Source of the DNA: an uncultured Eggerthella sp. | Lineage (GTDB): Bacteria > Actinomycetota > Coriobacteriia > Coriobacteriales > Eggerthellaceae | Length of the DNA: 33,597 bases | Assembly (NCBI GenBank): GCA_900544455.1 | Contig: UQVJ01000010.1 | Location: 1-33,597, forward strand | Direction: 5' to 3' | In this document: positions 20,294-28,941 of the stretch, piece after piece | Numbering within the stretch: the first letter of the stretch is position 1 | Layout: every line of letters starts with the position of its first letter | Position numbers and translations under genes: made by a program | The notes under the pieces: model-generated | Told to the model about the DNA's origin: nothing | The model's input: the letters and a program-made list of their open reading frames with translations, nothing else | The model's database searches: none

Positions 20294-21931
20294 TTATTCG
20301 GCGCGTTCCTTCAGGCGACGATCAAGCTCGTCGGCCAGCTGGTGGCGCTTAACCTTGCCGGATTCCGTCATAGGGATGGCGTCGATGAACTCGATGTGCT
20401 CGGGGCGCAGGCGTTTGGCTACGCCGATGGAATCAAGGTACTCCGCGATGGAATCGAGCGTGGGCTCAACATCACCGGTTTGAACGATGAAGGTGCAGAT
20501 GCGTTCGCCCAGGCGATCGTCGGGCAAACCGATGGTGGCGTGGGCGCCAACGCCGGGGCAACCGTCCAAGTTGTTATCCACTTCGTTTGCGGAGATGTTG
20601 ATGCCGCCGCGAATTAGGATTTCCTTCTTGCGGCCGTTGATCTTTACGCGGCCTTCTTCGTCCTGGATGCACAGGTCGCCCGAGAAGAACCAGCCGTCGT
20701 CGTTCAGGTCTTTTGCGGTTGCCTCGGGGTTCTTCAGATATCCGCTGAACATATGGGGTCCGCGAGAGATTTCTTCGCCCTGGGTGCCGTGGGGCACCTC
20801 GTTGCCGTGCTCGTCGACAACCTTGACCTCGATACCCTCAAAGGCAACGCCCGACCAGTTGCCGTTCCATTCCAGGCAATGCTCGGGGGGAACTGCCAGG
20901 TGGGGGCAGCTTTCGGTAGAGCCGTAGCATTCGCACAGTATTAAGCCGTGCTCATGAGCGCGCTGCACCATGGTGCCTGGCACGGGCGCGCCGCCGCAGA
21001 TGTAGAGCTTCAGCGTTTCGAACTTCAGGTCGTTCTCCTCGGCGCAGTTAAGCAGGTCGAAGATGAACGGAGTAGCGCCCATCGACCAGGTTACGCCTTC
21101 GTTGTTCATGATTTCGATTGCTTCGCGAGCGCGGAATTCCTGCTGCAGAACAACGCGACCGCCCAGAAGTAGCGGCGTGATAAGGCCGTGGTTGAAACCG
21201 GTGGCGTGGTTCAGCGGTGCGGGCATGAACATGACGTCGTCCTGCGCAAGATGCAAGCCGCGGCTGAACGTAGTTTCGGAGAAAATAAGTGCATTATGGG
21301 AGATCAGAACCGCTTTCGGGCGGCCAGTGGTGCCAGAAGTGGAAAGGATCAGCACCACATCGTCTGATTTGCTGCCAGGGTTTTCGCGGTAGGGCTCATA
21401 CGTTTCGCAGATCTGCTTCAACGTGATGGTGCCGTGCGATTCAACTGTTTTGTCGTGAACGCAAATGGCATCTTTGGAAAGCGTGGGAATGCGATCGACT
21501 GCGGAAAGAATCTGGTCTTCGAAGTTGGTTTTGTGATGGAAGGTGGGGCACATGAATGCCTTGCTTTCCACCAGGTTCATAGAGTAAATCAGGTCTTCGT
21601 CGTTAAACGTGACGGGAAGCGGATGGCTTACCGCGCCAACCTTCAAGCAGGCAACGTAAAGGATGCAGAATTCTGACCAAGGTGGCATTTGGTAAGAAAC
21701 CACGTCGCCGTTTTTCACGCCTACATCACGGAGCCAAGCTGCAAGGCGCGATGCTTTGTCGTCGATTTCGGCGTAGGTGTAACGTACGCCTAGATTGTCG
21801 CTTACGTATTCGCGATCAGGGAAAGCGGCAACCTGGGTATTCCAGATGTCGTTTAAGGTACGCTCGGTCCAGTACCCCTTCTCGTAATACTCTTTCTTGT
21901 TCTTTTCGTTGACCTTCAAGTCCGTAATCAT
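20294..21931 (-). CDS. fadK: Acyl-CoA synthetase, FadK-like (AMP-binding family)
   Basis: Adenylate-forming ligase of 545 residues that joins a carboxylic acid to CoA using ATP. Motifs in order: LSTSGTTGRPKAVLISH (ATP loop), MPAPLNHATGFNHG, GATPFIFDLLN, CGGAPVP, YGSTESCPH, GWFFSGDLC, INGRKKEILIRGGINIS and the C-terminal lysine motif TESGKVKR. The middle motifs read closely like E. coli FadK, a short- to medium-chain acyl-CoA synthetase used in anaerobic growth; relatives such as CaiC or cyclohexanecarboxylate-CoA ligase are alternatives. ATG 21931 follows GCGAGGAATC; an upstream frame to 22021 is unsupported and would cross a palindrome. It is monocistronic. With the crotonase at 10306 it could start activation and conversion of a dietary or host acid. 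Confidence 0.9.
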   Translation of the reverse strand: MITDLKVNEKNKKEYYEKGYWTERTLNDIWNTQVAAFPDREYVSDNLGVRYTYAEIDDKASRLAAWLRDVGVKNGDVVSYQMPPWSEFCILYVACLKVGAVSHPLPVTFNDEDLIYSMNLVESKAFMCPTFHHKTNFEDQILSAVDRIPTLSKDAICVHDKTVESHGTITLKQICETYEPYRENPGSKSDDVVLILSTSGTTGRPKAVLISHNALIFSETTFSRGLHLAQDDVMFMPAPLNHATGFNHGLITPLLLGGRVVLQQEFRAREAIEIMNNEGVTWSMGATPFIFDLLNCAEENDLKFETLKLYICGGAPVPGTMVQRAHEHGLILCECYGSTESCPHLAVPPEHCLEWNGNWSGVAFEGIEVKVVDEHGNEVPHGTQGEEISRGPHMFSGYLKNPEATAKDLNDDGWFFSGDLCIQDEEGRVKINGRKKEILIRGGINISANEVDNNLDGCPGVGAHATIGLPDDRLGERICTFIVQTGDVEPTLDSIAEYLDSIGVAKRLRPEHIEFIDAIPMTESGKVKRHQLADELDRRLKERAE

Positions 21932-22020
21932 GATTCCTCGCTTCATGAGGCAGACCCACGGATTTGTGGCTGCCTGGTTCCTCGGAACGAACCTCCCCCT
22001 ATAAGTGCGCGGGTAACTCA

Positions 22021-22040
22021 ACGTAAATTCCTGTTTACGT
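22021..22040. promoter_or_regulatory. Palindromic operator candidate upstream of the FadK-like gene
   Basis: ACGTAAATTCCTGTTTACGT has perfect 7-bp arms around a 6-bp spacer, 90 bp before the start codon. Size and symmetry suit a dimeric repressor such as TetR or GntR. A smaller palindrome (GTTCC TC GGAAC, 21977-21988) lies nearer the gene. Confidence 0.55.
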
Positions 22041-22372
22041 GCGTAGGCGCGCTCAACCCAAAGTATACCGCTAATCTACAGGGGGTTGGGTGCTGTGCCG
22101 GGGTGTCTGAAATGGGGCTTTGAGGTCCGTTTTGTCGCATATTTCACTCGGCGGAACACGAAACGAAGCTTTTGTGGCATAAACCATTGGCACAGTGCGA
22201 ATGGTGGCTCTGGGATTGCTGGTTTTAGGTACTTTTATTGGACAAAAGCTGATTTTTACCCATCATTATTTGGGGCCATTAATAACTAGTGACTACTTTT
22301 GAACGTGTTCTTGTCAAAATGCCGGCAATTATTTGGCTTTGCCCGATCTTTTTTCGTTCAAGCGCCGAACGA
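22041..22372. other. Gene-free stretch before element D
   Basis: This is more A/T rich than most intergenic DNA here, especially 22190-22330. No gene, ribosome binding site or clear repeat is visible, although promoter-like A/T sequence is common. Confidence 0.4.
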
Positions 22373-22862
22373 CGGCAAGACCTGCGCGCGGTGCATGATT
22401 CGAGGGGCACGCGCAGCGAAAGGGGCCCCTTCATGGCAAGACCTTCGCGCGGTGCATCCCCGAACGCCCGTTTGCGGGGCTTTTCGGATGCACGGCGCGC
22501 ATATCTTGCCAAAGCCAGCTCATTTTGGATACATGGCGGCGATATGTTGCCGCGAACTGGCGCTTTTCCCGTCCGAAGCCCCTTCGGGAACGCATGAAGC
22601 GAAAAAGCTGCCGCGGATCGCCGCCCGAAAACGCACCACGGCGAAATATTGCCATGGCCGGCAGCCCGAAAACGCATCGCGGCGATATCTCGCCACTGTC
22701 GGACGCCGGTGGAACGCATTTCGCGAGCGTTCTGCCATCGACGAGCGTCCGAAAAAGGCACCGCGGCGGAATGATGCCACGACCTGCCCCTCGAGAACGC
22801 ATGGCGTCGATATGTTGCCACGGCAGGGTGCTCCGGGGATATGCGGCAGAGATATGCTGCCG
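22373..22862. repeat. Phased intergenic repeat element D, longest and reversed copy
   Basis: Read on the minus strand, cores start at 22862, 22820, 22779, 22737, 22695, 22654, 22613, 22552 and 22511, spaced 42, 41, 42, 42, 41, 41, 61 and 41 bp. The last faces an inverted copy at 22434 (78-bp pair), with one more at 22373, 61 bp beyond. The order of the last five units is that of elements A and C; three extra units lengthen the variable end. It lies between the divergent FadK-like and murT-gatD genes. Confidence 0.9.
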
Positions 22863-23217
22863 CTGCCTGTCAGGGCGGCATTGGCGCATTGCCGCTCTGA
22901 AGGAGCCGGGGGTGCCCGAGGGAACCATCGACCCCTCCGCCGCGATTGGGGCATCTGCGTTGCACTCGTCCATGGTGCACACGTCGCAGTGTTTCCGGGA
23001 AGTGGGGGCACTACGCAGCCTGCGCGGTGCCGTGTGCGTCTTGGCGCCCTCATCGCAGGGGCATGGAGGCTGTCTCAGCGCCCTCATCGCAGGGGCGCGC
23101 GTCCCTTTTCGGCGGATTAATTGCGAGGAACGGCTTTGAGTCTGCGCTGTTTCGGTGGGCAACCATGCGCCCGTTTCGCGTTCTGCGGAGCAGTGCCGTA
23201 TCATGTGCTGAAGCAAA
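22863..23217. other. Gene-free stretch with a 19-bp direct repeat
   Basis: GCGCCCTCATCGCAGGGGC occurs at 23044-23062 and again at 23078-23096; each copy is itself partly palindromic. No gene is supported. Confidence 0.6.
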
Positions 23218-23268
23218 ATGCGCTTTGACCTTTATGTTGGGCGCGGCAAATGTTGTGAAAGGGATGTC

Positions 23269-25455
23269 ATGGGCGTTCGCAAGGCAATGGGAAATATGGC
23301 AAGCTCGCTGAGCACGTGGGGTTTGCGCCACCTGGCGCATCGGCCCGCCGCTAATATGCCTGGCAAGATTGCCCTGAAAATCGATCCGCGCATTATCGCC
23401 GAGTCTATGGACAAGATCACCGAAGGCTCCATTGTCGTGGTGGGCACCAACGGGAAAACCACTATTACTAATATGATTGCCGATGCGCTGGAGCGCCAGG
23501 GTAAAAGCATTGCCTGCAATCGTACGGGAGCCAACCTTGCCTATGGCGTGGCCACTACGTTGCTGCAAACCAAGGGCACGGTGGAATGGGGTGTGTTCGA
23601 GTCGGACGAGCTGTGGCTGGCCCATACTCTGCCGCAGGTGCAGGCGGATTACGTTCTGTTGTTGAACCTCTTCCGCGACCAGCTTGATCGTTGCGGCGAA
23701 ATCGACCGCGTGCAGGATGCCATCGCCACCGCCTTGGAGCAGTCGCCCAACACCACTCTGCTTTACAATGCCGACGATCCGTTGTGCGCCATCATCGCGC
23801 AACGCGTGCCCAACAAGTCTATTGCGTTCGGCGTGGGCGAAGACATGCATCAGCGCCAGAACGTCGTGGCGGACGCCCAAATGTGTCAGCGCTGCTCGGC
23901 TATGTTTACGTATGACTACCGTCAATACGGCCAGCTCGGTACGTATTCGTGCCCGAACTGCGGTTTCTGCCGCCCCGATTTGGATTTCGCTGCTAAGGGC
24001 GTGGTGTTCGGCGACGAAATCACGTTTTCGGTAGAAGAAACGGCAACGGGCGAAAGCGTTGATCTTCATGCGCAGCGCGCAGGGTCGTACATGGTGTACA
24101 ACGTTATGGCTGCTTGGCTGGCCTCTCATTGCGCTGGCGTTGCCGATGCGGTGTTCCAGAAGGCGGTCGATTTGTTCGACCCCCAAAATGGACGCTTGCA
24201 GTCGTTTACCATCGAGGGGCGTCCTGTTCTTTTGAACCTGGCGAAGAACCCGACAGGCTTTAACCAGAACATGAAACTCATTACGCAGGCGCCGGGCAAG
24301 AAGGTTGCGGCGTTCTTCATCAACGACAACGAAGCCGACGGCCGCGATATTTCCTGGATTTGGGACTGTGACTTCGAAGAGCTGGCCAGCCAGGAAGACG
24401 TTATGGTGTTCGCTGGCGGCATCCGCAAGAACGATCTGCAGTTGCGCTTGAAGTATGCAGGCATCGATGCCAAGACGGTCGATAGCGTCAACGAAGTGGT
24501 GGATGTTGCGCTGAAGCTGCCCTCCGAATGGAATCTCTACGCTATTGCTAACTACACCTCGCTCCCCGCAGTGCGTTCTGCCTTGATGGCACGCGCCGAT
24601 AAGGCGGTGCCCGCCAATCCAACATCGGGTGATTCCAAGCCGGAGCGCAGCAAGAAGTGGGCTTCGGGTGCCTATACGCATCAAGCCGAAGCTAGCGTGC
24701 TCGAGCAGCAGCCGCTTCGTATCGTGCATCTGTTCCCCGATCTGCTTAATTTGTATGGCGATGGCGGCAATGTACGCGTGCTTGCCCAGCGTTGCGCATG
24801 GCGCGGCATCCCTGTGCAGGTGGAAGCGGTTCACTATGGGGAATCGGTTGATCTTTCCACTGCCGACATCGTGTTCTTGGGTGGCGGCCCCGACCGTGAG
24901 CAGAAGCTGGCATCCGAGGTTCTGCTGGGCATGCGCGAAGATCTGCGCACATACGTAGAAAACGACGGAGTGCTCCTGGCTATTTGCGGCGGCTACCAGA
25001 TTTTGGGCAGCAATTGGCTTATGGGCGACGAATCGGTGGAGGGTCTTTCCATCCTCGACCTGAAGACGGTCCGCGCAGGGGCCGGTTTCGATCGCCTTAT
25101 TGAAAATATTGCGTTGGAATCTGAGCTTTCCCCGCAACCGGTAGTGGGGTACGAGAATCACGCCGGTCGCACGAAGATCGATGCTTCCTTGAAGCCGTTT
25201 GGCAAGGTGGTTTCCAATGTGGGCCACGGCAATGACGACGACTCGGGCTGCGACGGCGCCCTGTATCGCAACTGCATCGGCACCTATCTGCATGGACCGC
25301 TTTTGGGCAAGAACCCCGCCATTGCCGATCACCTTATTGCTGCGGCGATGGAGCGCCGCTTGGGCGGCAAGGTTGAGCTTGTTGTCCTTGACGACGAGGT
25401 TGAGTTTGCCGCAAACGCCTACATGGCGAACCGTCTTGACGTGCCTGGAGCATAA
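23269..25455 (+). CDS. murT-gatD: Fused MurT-GatD lipid II isoglutaminyl synthase
   Basis: A single 728-residue chain that should amidate the D-glutamate of lipid II to D-isoglutamine. In staphylococci and streptococci this takes two proteins. The N-terminal part (to about 460) is MurT: GTNGKTT ATP loop at 59-65, a four-cysteine zinc ribbon in the middle domain (Cys206, 209, 228, 231), NPTGFNQ, and NDNEADGRDISWIWD, which carries the Asp that completes the amidase triad. After a charged linker of about 35 residues comes GatD, a class I glutaminase-like domain: LYGDGGNVRVL, FLGGGPDREQ, nucleophile Cys573 in AICGGYQ, GYENHAGRT, and His675 in GTYLHGP. GTGAAAGGG lies before ATG 23269; the frame is open from 23218. 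The fusion fixes a 1:1 ratio and would let ammonia pass within one chain. It is followed by an LCP gene. Confidence 0.94.
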   Translation: MGVRKAMGNMASSLSTWGLRHLAHRPAANMPGKIALKIDPRIIAESMDKITEGSIVVVGTNGKTTITNMIADALERQGKSIACNRTGANLAYGVATTLLQTKGTVEWGVFESDELWLAHTLPQVQADYVLLLNLFRDQLDRCGEIDRVQDAIATALEQSPNTTLLYNADDPLCAIIAQRVPNKSIAFGVGEDMHQRQNVVADAQMCQRCSAMFTYDYRQYGQLGTYSCPNCGFCRPDLDFAAKGVVFGDEITFSVEETATGESVDLHAQRAGSYMVYNVMAAWLASHCAGVADAVFQKAVDLFDPQNGRLQSFTIEGRPVLLNLAKNPTGFNQNMKLITQAPGKKVAAFFINDNEADGRDISWIWDCDFEELASQEDVMVFAGGIRKNDLQLRLKYAGIDAKTVDSVNEVVDVALKLPSEWNLYAIANYTSLPAVRSALMARADKAVPANPTSGDSKPERSKKWASGAYTHQAEASVLEQQPLRIVHLFPDLLNLYGDGGNVRVLAQRCAWRGIPVQVEAVHYGESVDLSTADIVFLGGGPDREQKLASEVLLGMREDLRTYVENDGVLLAICGGYQILGSNWLMGDESVEGLSILDLKTVRAGAGFDRLIENIALESELSPQPVVGYENHAGRTKIDASLKPFGKVVSNVGHGNDDDSGCDGALYRNCIGTYLHGPLLGKNPAIADHLIAAAMERRLGGKVELVVLDDEVEFAANAYMANRLDVPGA

Positions 25456-25520
25456 ACGGCGTTGAGGGGCTTCACGGGTGTGCCAGCGGAATCGCCTTGA
25501 CATGCCCGGTGTGTAAACGG
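25432..25520 (+). repeat. Imperfect duplication of the murT-gatD 3' end
   Basis: The last codons and stop region (25432-25459; ends GTGCCTGGAGCATAAACGG) recur 61 bp later (25493-25520; ends ATGCCCGGTGTGTAAACGG), including an in-register second stop after RLDMPGV. About 21 of 28 bases match. No gene uses the second copy. Confidence 0.7.
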
Positions 25521-25674
25521 GAGCCGCACAGTTGTTCCCTTTCCGTGCTGCATCCGCGTTGCAACGCTTCACGTTTTACGCACAATAAACTCAACAAATT
25601 GTAGAGGAATGTGCAAAAAATGCGTGAAAAACATTGCTTCCGTTCGCGCATACTGTGGTTTTCGCCGAATTAAT

Positions 25675-25703
25675 TTGCATGACATTAACGTTTCTTTCAT
25701 CAT
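25675..25703 (+). promoter_or_regulatory. Possible promoter for a leaderless LCP transcript
   Basis: TTGCAT (25675-25680), 17 bp, then CATCAT (25698-25703). Transcription would begin at about 25710, right at ATG 25711, which has no ribosome binding site. Leaderless messages are common in Actinobacteria. The -10 is poor, so the call is weak. Confidence 0.35.
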
Positions 25704-25710
25704 TTATTGC

Positions 25711-27381
25711 ATGTTTGCTTCGAATAACAAGCCATCAAAACGATCGGCTCGTGCTGAAAGGAGGGCGGCGCACGCTTCCTCCTCGCGCACGCCGCATCGC
25801 TCAGCGGGAAGTGCTTCTGACCCGTATACTCGTACGTCTCGCGCGTCGCATGCTTCGCATCGCCCTAGTGGCTCGAGCACGAATCCGTATGGAGCCAGCA
25901 ACTATGGCTCCTCTACGCACGTTTCCCCTGTTCACTCGCAGCAAAAGAGCAATTACCGCTCGGTTGGCGCTTATGGTGCGCCCACCAAGCGTGGCCCGTA
26001 TGTTCCCCGTAACGCACATGATCGCGAAATTCTTCGCGCTAAGCGTGAGCGCACGAAGAAGCGCCGCAAGCGCATCGCCCTTGGCGTGGTTGCTGTTTGT
26101 TTGGCCTTGGTGCTTGGTGGCGTAGGTGCTGCTTGGGCTTATCTCAATAACCTTGACAAGGCGCTGAACAAAGACGTTGACGCTGACCTCTTGAACTCGC
26201 TTGCGGTTACCGATTCGCCATCCGACCCGTTCTATATGTTGCTTATCGGCATCGACAAATCGGAGCAGCGAGAATTCACTAACGAATATGGCGGTTCATA
26301 CCGAACCGATTCAATGATCCTTGCTCGTATTGATCCAAGGGAAAAGGAAGTTACGCTCATTTCCATCCCGCGCGATACGCAGGTGACCATTGGCAATCAC
26401 GGCACACAGAAAATCAATGCCGCCTATGCATTCGGCGGCCCTTCTGGTGCCATTGATGCGGTTTCCAAGCTGGCGGGCGTCCCCATCAATCACTATGCGG
26501 AAATCGACTTCGATGGTTTCAAGGCCGTAGTTGATGCCTTGGGCGGCATTACGGTGAATGTGCCGATGGAAATCAACGACGATATGGCGGGTGGCCACGT
26601 CGATGCGGGTGAGCAGACGCTCAACGGTGAACAGGCGCTCATTCTGTGCCGCAGCCGTCATAATTACGACAACGTGGGTGATGGCGATGGCGACTCCATT
26701 CGTGCCGCTAACCAGCGTATGGTTATTTCCACCATCATGAAGAAATTGATGGCTTCTGACGTTGCCACGCTTACCAATACGGTAAACACGCTCGCTCAGT
26801 ACATCACTACCGACTATTCTGCGGCGGGTATTCTTGGTTTAGCGCAGGCCATGATGGGCATCGACGTCGACAACAACGTATATTCGGCTCAAGTTCCCAC
26901 CACTTCTGTGTACGAAAACAATATTTGGTTCGAAAAAGTGAATACCGAAGAGTGGCAGAAGATGATGAGTCGCGTGAAGCAGGGGCTTTCGCCTACGGAA
27001 GAAACTGTTGTTGATTCCGCAACGGGCACTGTTATGTCTTCGGCGGGAACGGGCGGCAGTGGCTCTGGCGATAGCAGCTCCAAGAACTCGAGCTCTTCTT
27101 CTTCGCTTTCTGGTGTGAAGATTGCCGTAAAGAACGGCAGCGGTATCCAGGGTTGCGCGAACGAAGCGGCCTCGAAACTTACCCCGCAGGGCGCTGTTTG
27201 CGAAACGGGTAACGCCGACGATTACAACTACAAGAAGACGATCGTTGTATACAACGGCACCGATTCAAGCCAAGCGCAGAAGATCGCCGATTTGCTGGGT
27301 ACGGGCACTGTCAAGAAGAACGATGGCACCTATTCATTCACGGGCGACTACTTGGTAGTAGTTGGTCAGGACTGGAGCTAA
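25711..27381 (+). CDS. LytR-CpsA-Psr family envelope protein with LytR_C domain
   Basis: LCP proteins attach phosphate-linked glycopolymers to peptidoglycan outside the membrane. From ATG 25711 it has 556 residues. The first 120 are cytoplasmic, disordered and rich in Ser, Arg, His and Tyr; a basic stretch (KRERTKKRRKR) precedes the membrane helix IALGVVAVCLALVLGGVGAA (about 121-145). The LCP domain follows (about 170-330): PFYMLLIGIDKS, YRTDSMILARIDP, ISIPRDTQV and KINAAYAFGG, including the Arg and Asp residues that bind the polyprenyl pyrophosphate. After a Ser/Gly linker a LytR_C domain ends the chain (VKIAVKNGSGIQG, then VVYNGTDSSQAQKIADLLG). The frame is open to ATG 25609, where GAGGA touches the start codon, but the added 34 residues are A/T rich and Cys rich and look like leader DNA. 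It has its own terminator. Confidence 0.9.
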   Translation: MFASNNKPSKRSARAERRAAHASSSRTPHRSAGSASDPYTRTSRASHASHRPSGSSTNPYGASNYGSSTHVSPVHSQQKSNYRSVGAYGAPTKRGPYVPRNAHDREILRAKRERTKKRRKRIALGVVAVCLALVLGGVGAAWAYLNNLDKALNKDVDADLLNSLAVTDSPSDPFYMLLIGIDKSEQREFTNEYGGSYRTDSMILARIDPREKEVTLISIPRDTQVTIGNHGTQKINAAYAFGGPSGAIDAVSKLAGVPINHYAEIDFDGFKAVVDALGGITVNVPMEINDDMAGGHVDAGEQTLNGEQALILCRSRHNYDNVGDGDGDSIRAANQRMVISTIMKKLMASDVATLTNTVNTLAQYITTDYSAAGILGLAQAMMGIDVDNNVYSAQVPTTSVYENNIWFEKVNTEEWQKMMSRVKQGLSPTEETVVDSATGTVMSSAGTGGSGSGDSSSKNSSSSSSLSGVKIAVKNGSGIQGCANEAASKLTPQGAVCETGNADDYNYKKTIVVYNGTDSSQAQKIADLLGTGTVKKNDGTYSFTGDYLVVVGQDWS

Positions 27382-27516
27382 CGGCTTTCAGCAGTTTGAT
27401 TGCAAGTCCCTGGTTGTTCTGCGGGTTCGTGATTCAGGCGAGAGCTTTTCAGCCCCTGAGCGCAAGCTTGCGAAAGCCAGAAACCTGCAGCTTCCTGGCG
27501 ATATGAAGCTTTTTGG

Positions 27517-27561
27517 AGCGCGCAATGCGAATTTATCTCGCATTGCGCGCTTTTCTTTTCT
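27517..27561 (+). terminator. Rho-independent terminator after the LCP gene
   Basis: A 14-bp perfect stem (AGCGCGCAATGCGA at 27517-27530 and complement at 27538-27551, loop ATTTATC) is followed by TTTCTTTTCT. It lies 136 bp after the stop codon; the space between holds nothing I recognise. Confidence 0.88.
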
Positions 27562-27660
27562 GGGAGGGCGGGGCCTTTCGAAATGTAGGCAAAAGCGTGC
27601 TCGATTTAAGCTTGGAGCTACAAGCGTGCTGCAGATAAAAATAGCGGATGGGTCTGTGAT

Positions 27661-28773
27661 TCAGGTTATCGCTTTGCGTATTCCCCCGGTGGCCTCAACG
27701 CGCCCATCGCGGGTGATAAGCACGGCTTCGAGGTCGGGGTGTCCTTCCGCATAGTTTTTTGCCCAATAGCTTCCCATGATCAGAAGTGCCGTCGAGAAGC
27801 CGTCGCCATCAATAGACCTCTTTGATATGACCGTTGCGCTTGCAAGGTCGCTTTCCGAAGGGCTGCCGGTGCGCGGATCAACAATATGATGATGGATGAT
27901 TCCACGCTCGTCCGTAAAACAGCGTTCGTATATGCTGCTGGTAACAATGGAGCAGTCATTCAGCTTGAGGATACAGGCGGGCTCTTCGTTGGGCAGCTTG
28001 CGGTTGCCGAGCGCACGAGCGTCGGTTCCGTGGGGGCTACGTGCTATTGCAGCAGCTCGCCCTTCTGCTTCCTTTCTTAGCAGGGCTTGTTTCGGGGACC
28101 GAATGCCAACGTGCCATTGCTGCTGTGGGATCTTGGCCAAAAAAGGACGCCCCATAATAACGATGTTGCCCCCAAGGTTCACAAGGGCATCGTGAACGCG
28201 ACGATTTTTTAGCGCCTCAACAACGCGATCGGCGATATATCCTTTCGCGATGCCTCCCAGGGAAATCCTGCTTTCTGCGGTAGGGAGTTGAGCGTGATCT
28301 TCCATGATGCGGGGGTGTCCCGCTCTGGCAATTTTGAGAGCGAGCTGCGCTTCATTCGGGCTGGGAACTCGGCCTTTGCGGAAGTTCCAGAGTTCGGCGA
28401 CAGGAGCCATGGATATATCAAACAAGCCAGCAGTCTCTTCGCGATAATGCCTGGACAGCTGTAGGATCTTTGCTGTTTCTGCATCGATGGCGATTGCGGT
28501 TCCTTGCGCGTGGTTCAGGTGCCAAACATCGCTTCCTTCCAGCGTATGACTCCAGAGTTTCTCGTAGTGGAAGCAGAGGCTCACCGCGTCATCGAGAGCC
28601 CTTTCCAGCAATTGCCCAGACGAGGACTGTGCCCCATCGGTTTCGATCGCTGCCTTTATGCAACAGTTCGTGTTGAAGGCGAAGAAGCTTCTGCTTCTTA
28701 CCTCAAGCTCGGGATCGTTGTCCGCAGCTATATTGCCGAGGTTTGTTTTTGGCTGCGTGTTCCTTGTGTCCAC
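27661..28773 (-). CDS. apbE: ApbE-family FAD:protein FMN transferase
   Basis: Predicted to transfer FMN from FAD to a Thr or Ser of a target flavoprotein. Of 370 residues the conserved parts are SLGGIAKGYIADRVVEAL, ALVNLGGNIVIMG, HHHIVDPRTGSPS and SIDGDGFSTALLIMG, which supply FAD and Mg binding. GTG 28773 is chosen because GAGGAAGGA lies 4 bp before it; the frame continues to a TTG at 28854, but that part has no ribosome binding site and covers the promoter of the divergent gene. Neither start gives a signal peptide or lipobox, whereas ApbE enzymes usually act outside the membrane, so this one may act in the cytoplasm. No target gene (for example an FMN-binding-domain protein) is visible in the window. 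It is divergent from an LPXTG surface protein. Confidence 0.9.
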   Translation of the reverse strand: MDTRNTQPKTNLGNIAADNDPELEVRSRSFFAFNTNCCIKAAIETDGAQSSSGQLLERALDDAVSLCFHYEKLWSHTLEGSDVWHLNHAQGTAIAIDAETAKILQLSRHYREETAGLFDISMAPVAELWNFRKGRVPSPNEAQLALKIARAGHPRIMEDHAQLPTAESRISLGGIAKGYIADRVVEALKNRRVHDALVNLGGNIVIMGRPFLAKIPQQQWHVGIRSPKQALLRKEAEGRAAAIARSPHGTDARALGNRKLPNEEPACILKLNDCSIVTSSIYERCFTDERGIIHHHIVDPRTGSPSESDLASATVISKRSIDGDGFSTALLIMGSYWAKNYAEGHPDLEAVLITRDGRVEATGGIRKAIT

Positions 28774-28844
28774 GGGGTCCTTCCTCGCAAAACCGCAGGG
28801 CGCGTCGAAGTCCACTGAAAACCGAAAACCGCGCCCCTGAGAAT

Positions 28845-28873
28845 TTGTCTGCAACTAAATTGTTACCTATGGT
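28845..28873 (+). promoter_or_regulatory. Promoter of the LPXTG surface protein gene
   Basis: TTGTCT (28845-28850), a 17-bp spacer and TATGGT (28868-28873) lie 69 bp before ATG 28942. TTACC TAT GGTAA (28863-28875), a 5-bp-arm palindrome, covers the -10 and may be an operator. Confidence 0.5.
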
Positions 28874-28941
28874 AAACTCCCGCATGTGAATTAGCCACGA
28901 CTAACTTTTAATATGCAGAAATCATCTTGGAAAGGGAGAGT

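Noticed and set aside
22279..22821. Minus-strand frame of 180 codons through element D with recurring short peptides
   Set aside because: It follows the repeat order, lacks a ribosome binding site and has no codon-position bias. The constant part of the element (61+41+78+60 bp) happens to be divisible by three, which explains similar peptides at several loci.
23203..23268. Upstream start of murT-gatD at ATG 23218
   Set aside because: No ribosome binding site; ATG 23269 has AAAGGG at suitable distance and matches the usual MurT N terminus.
23050..25572. Minus-strand frame of 840 codons opposite murT-gatD
   Set aside because: Antisense shadow of a gene with unambiguous motifs; the peptide is His- and Arg-rich with no domain.
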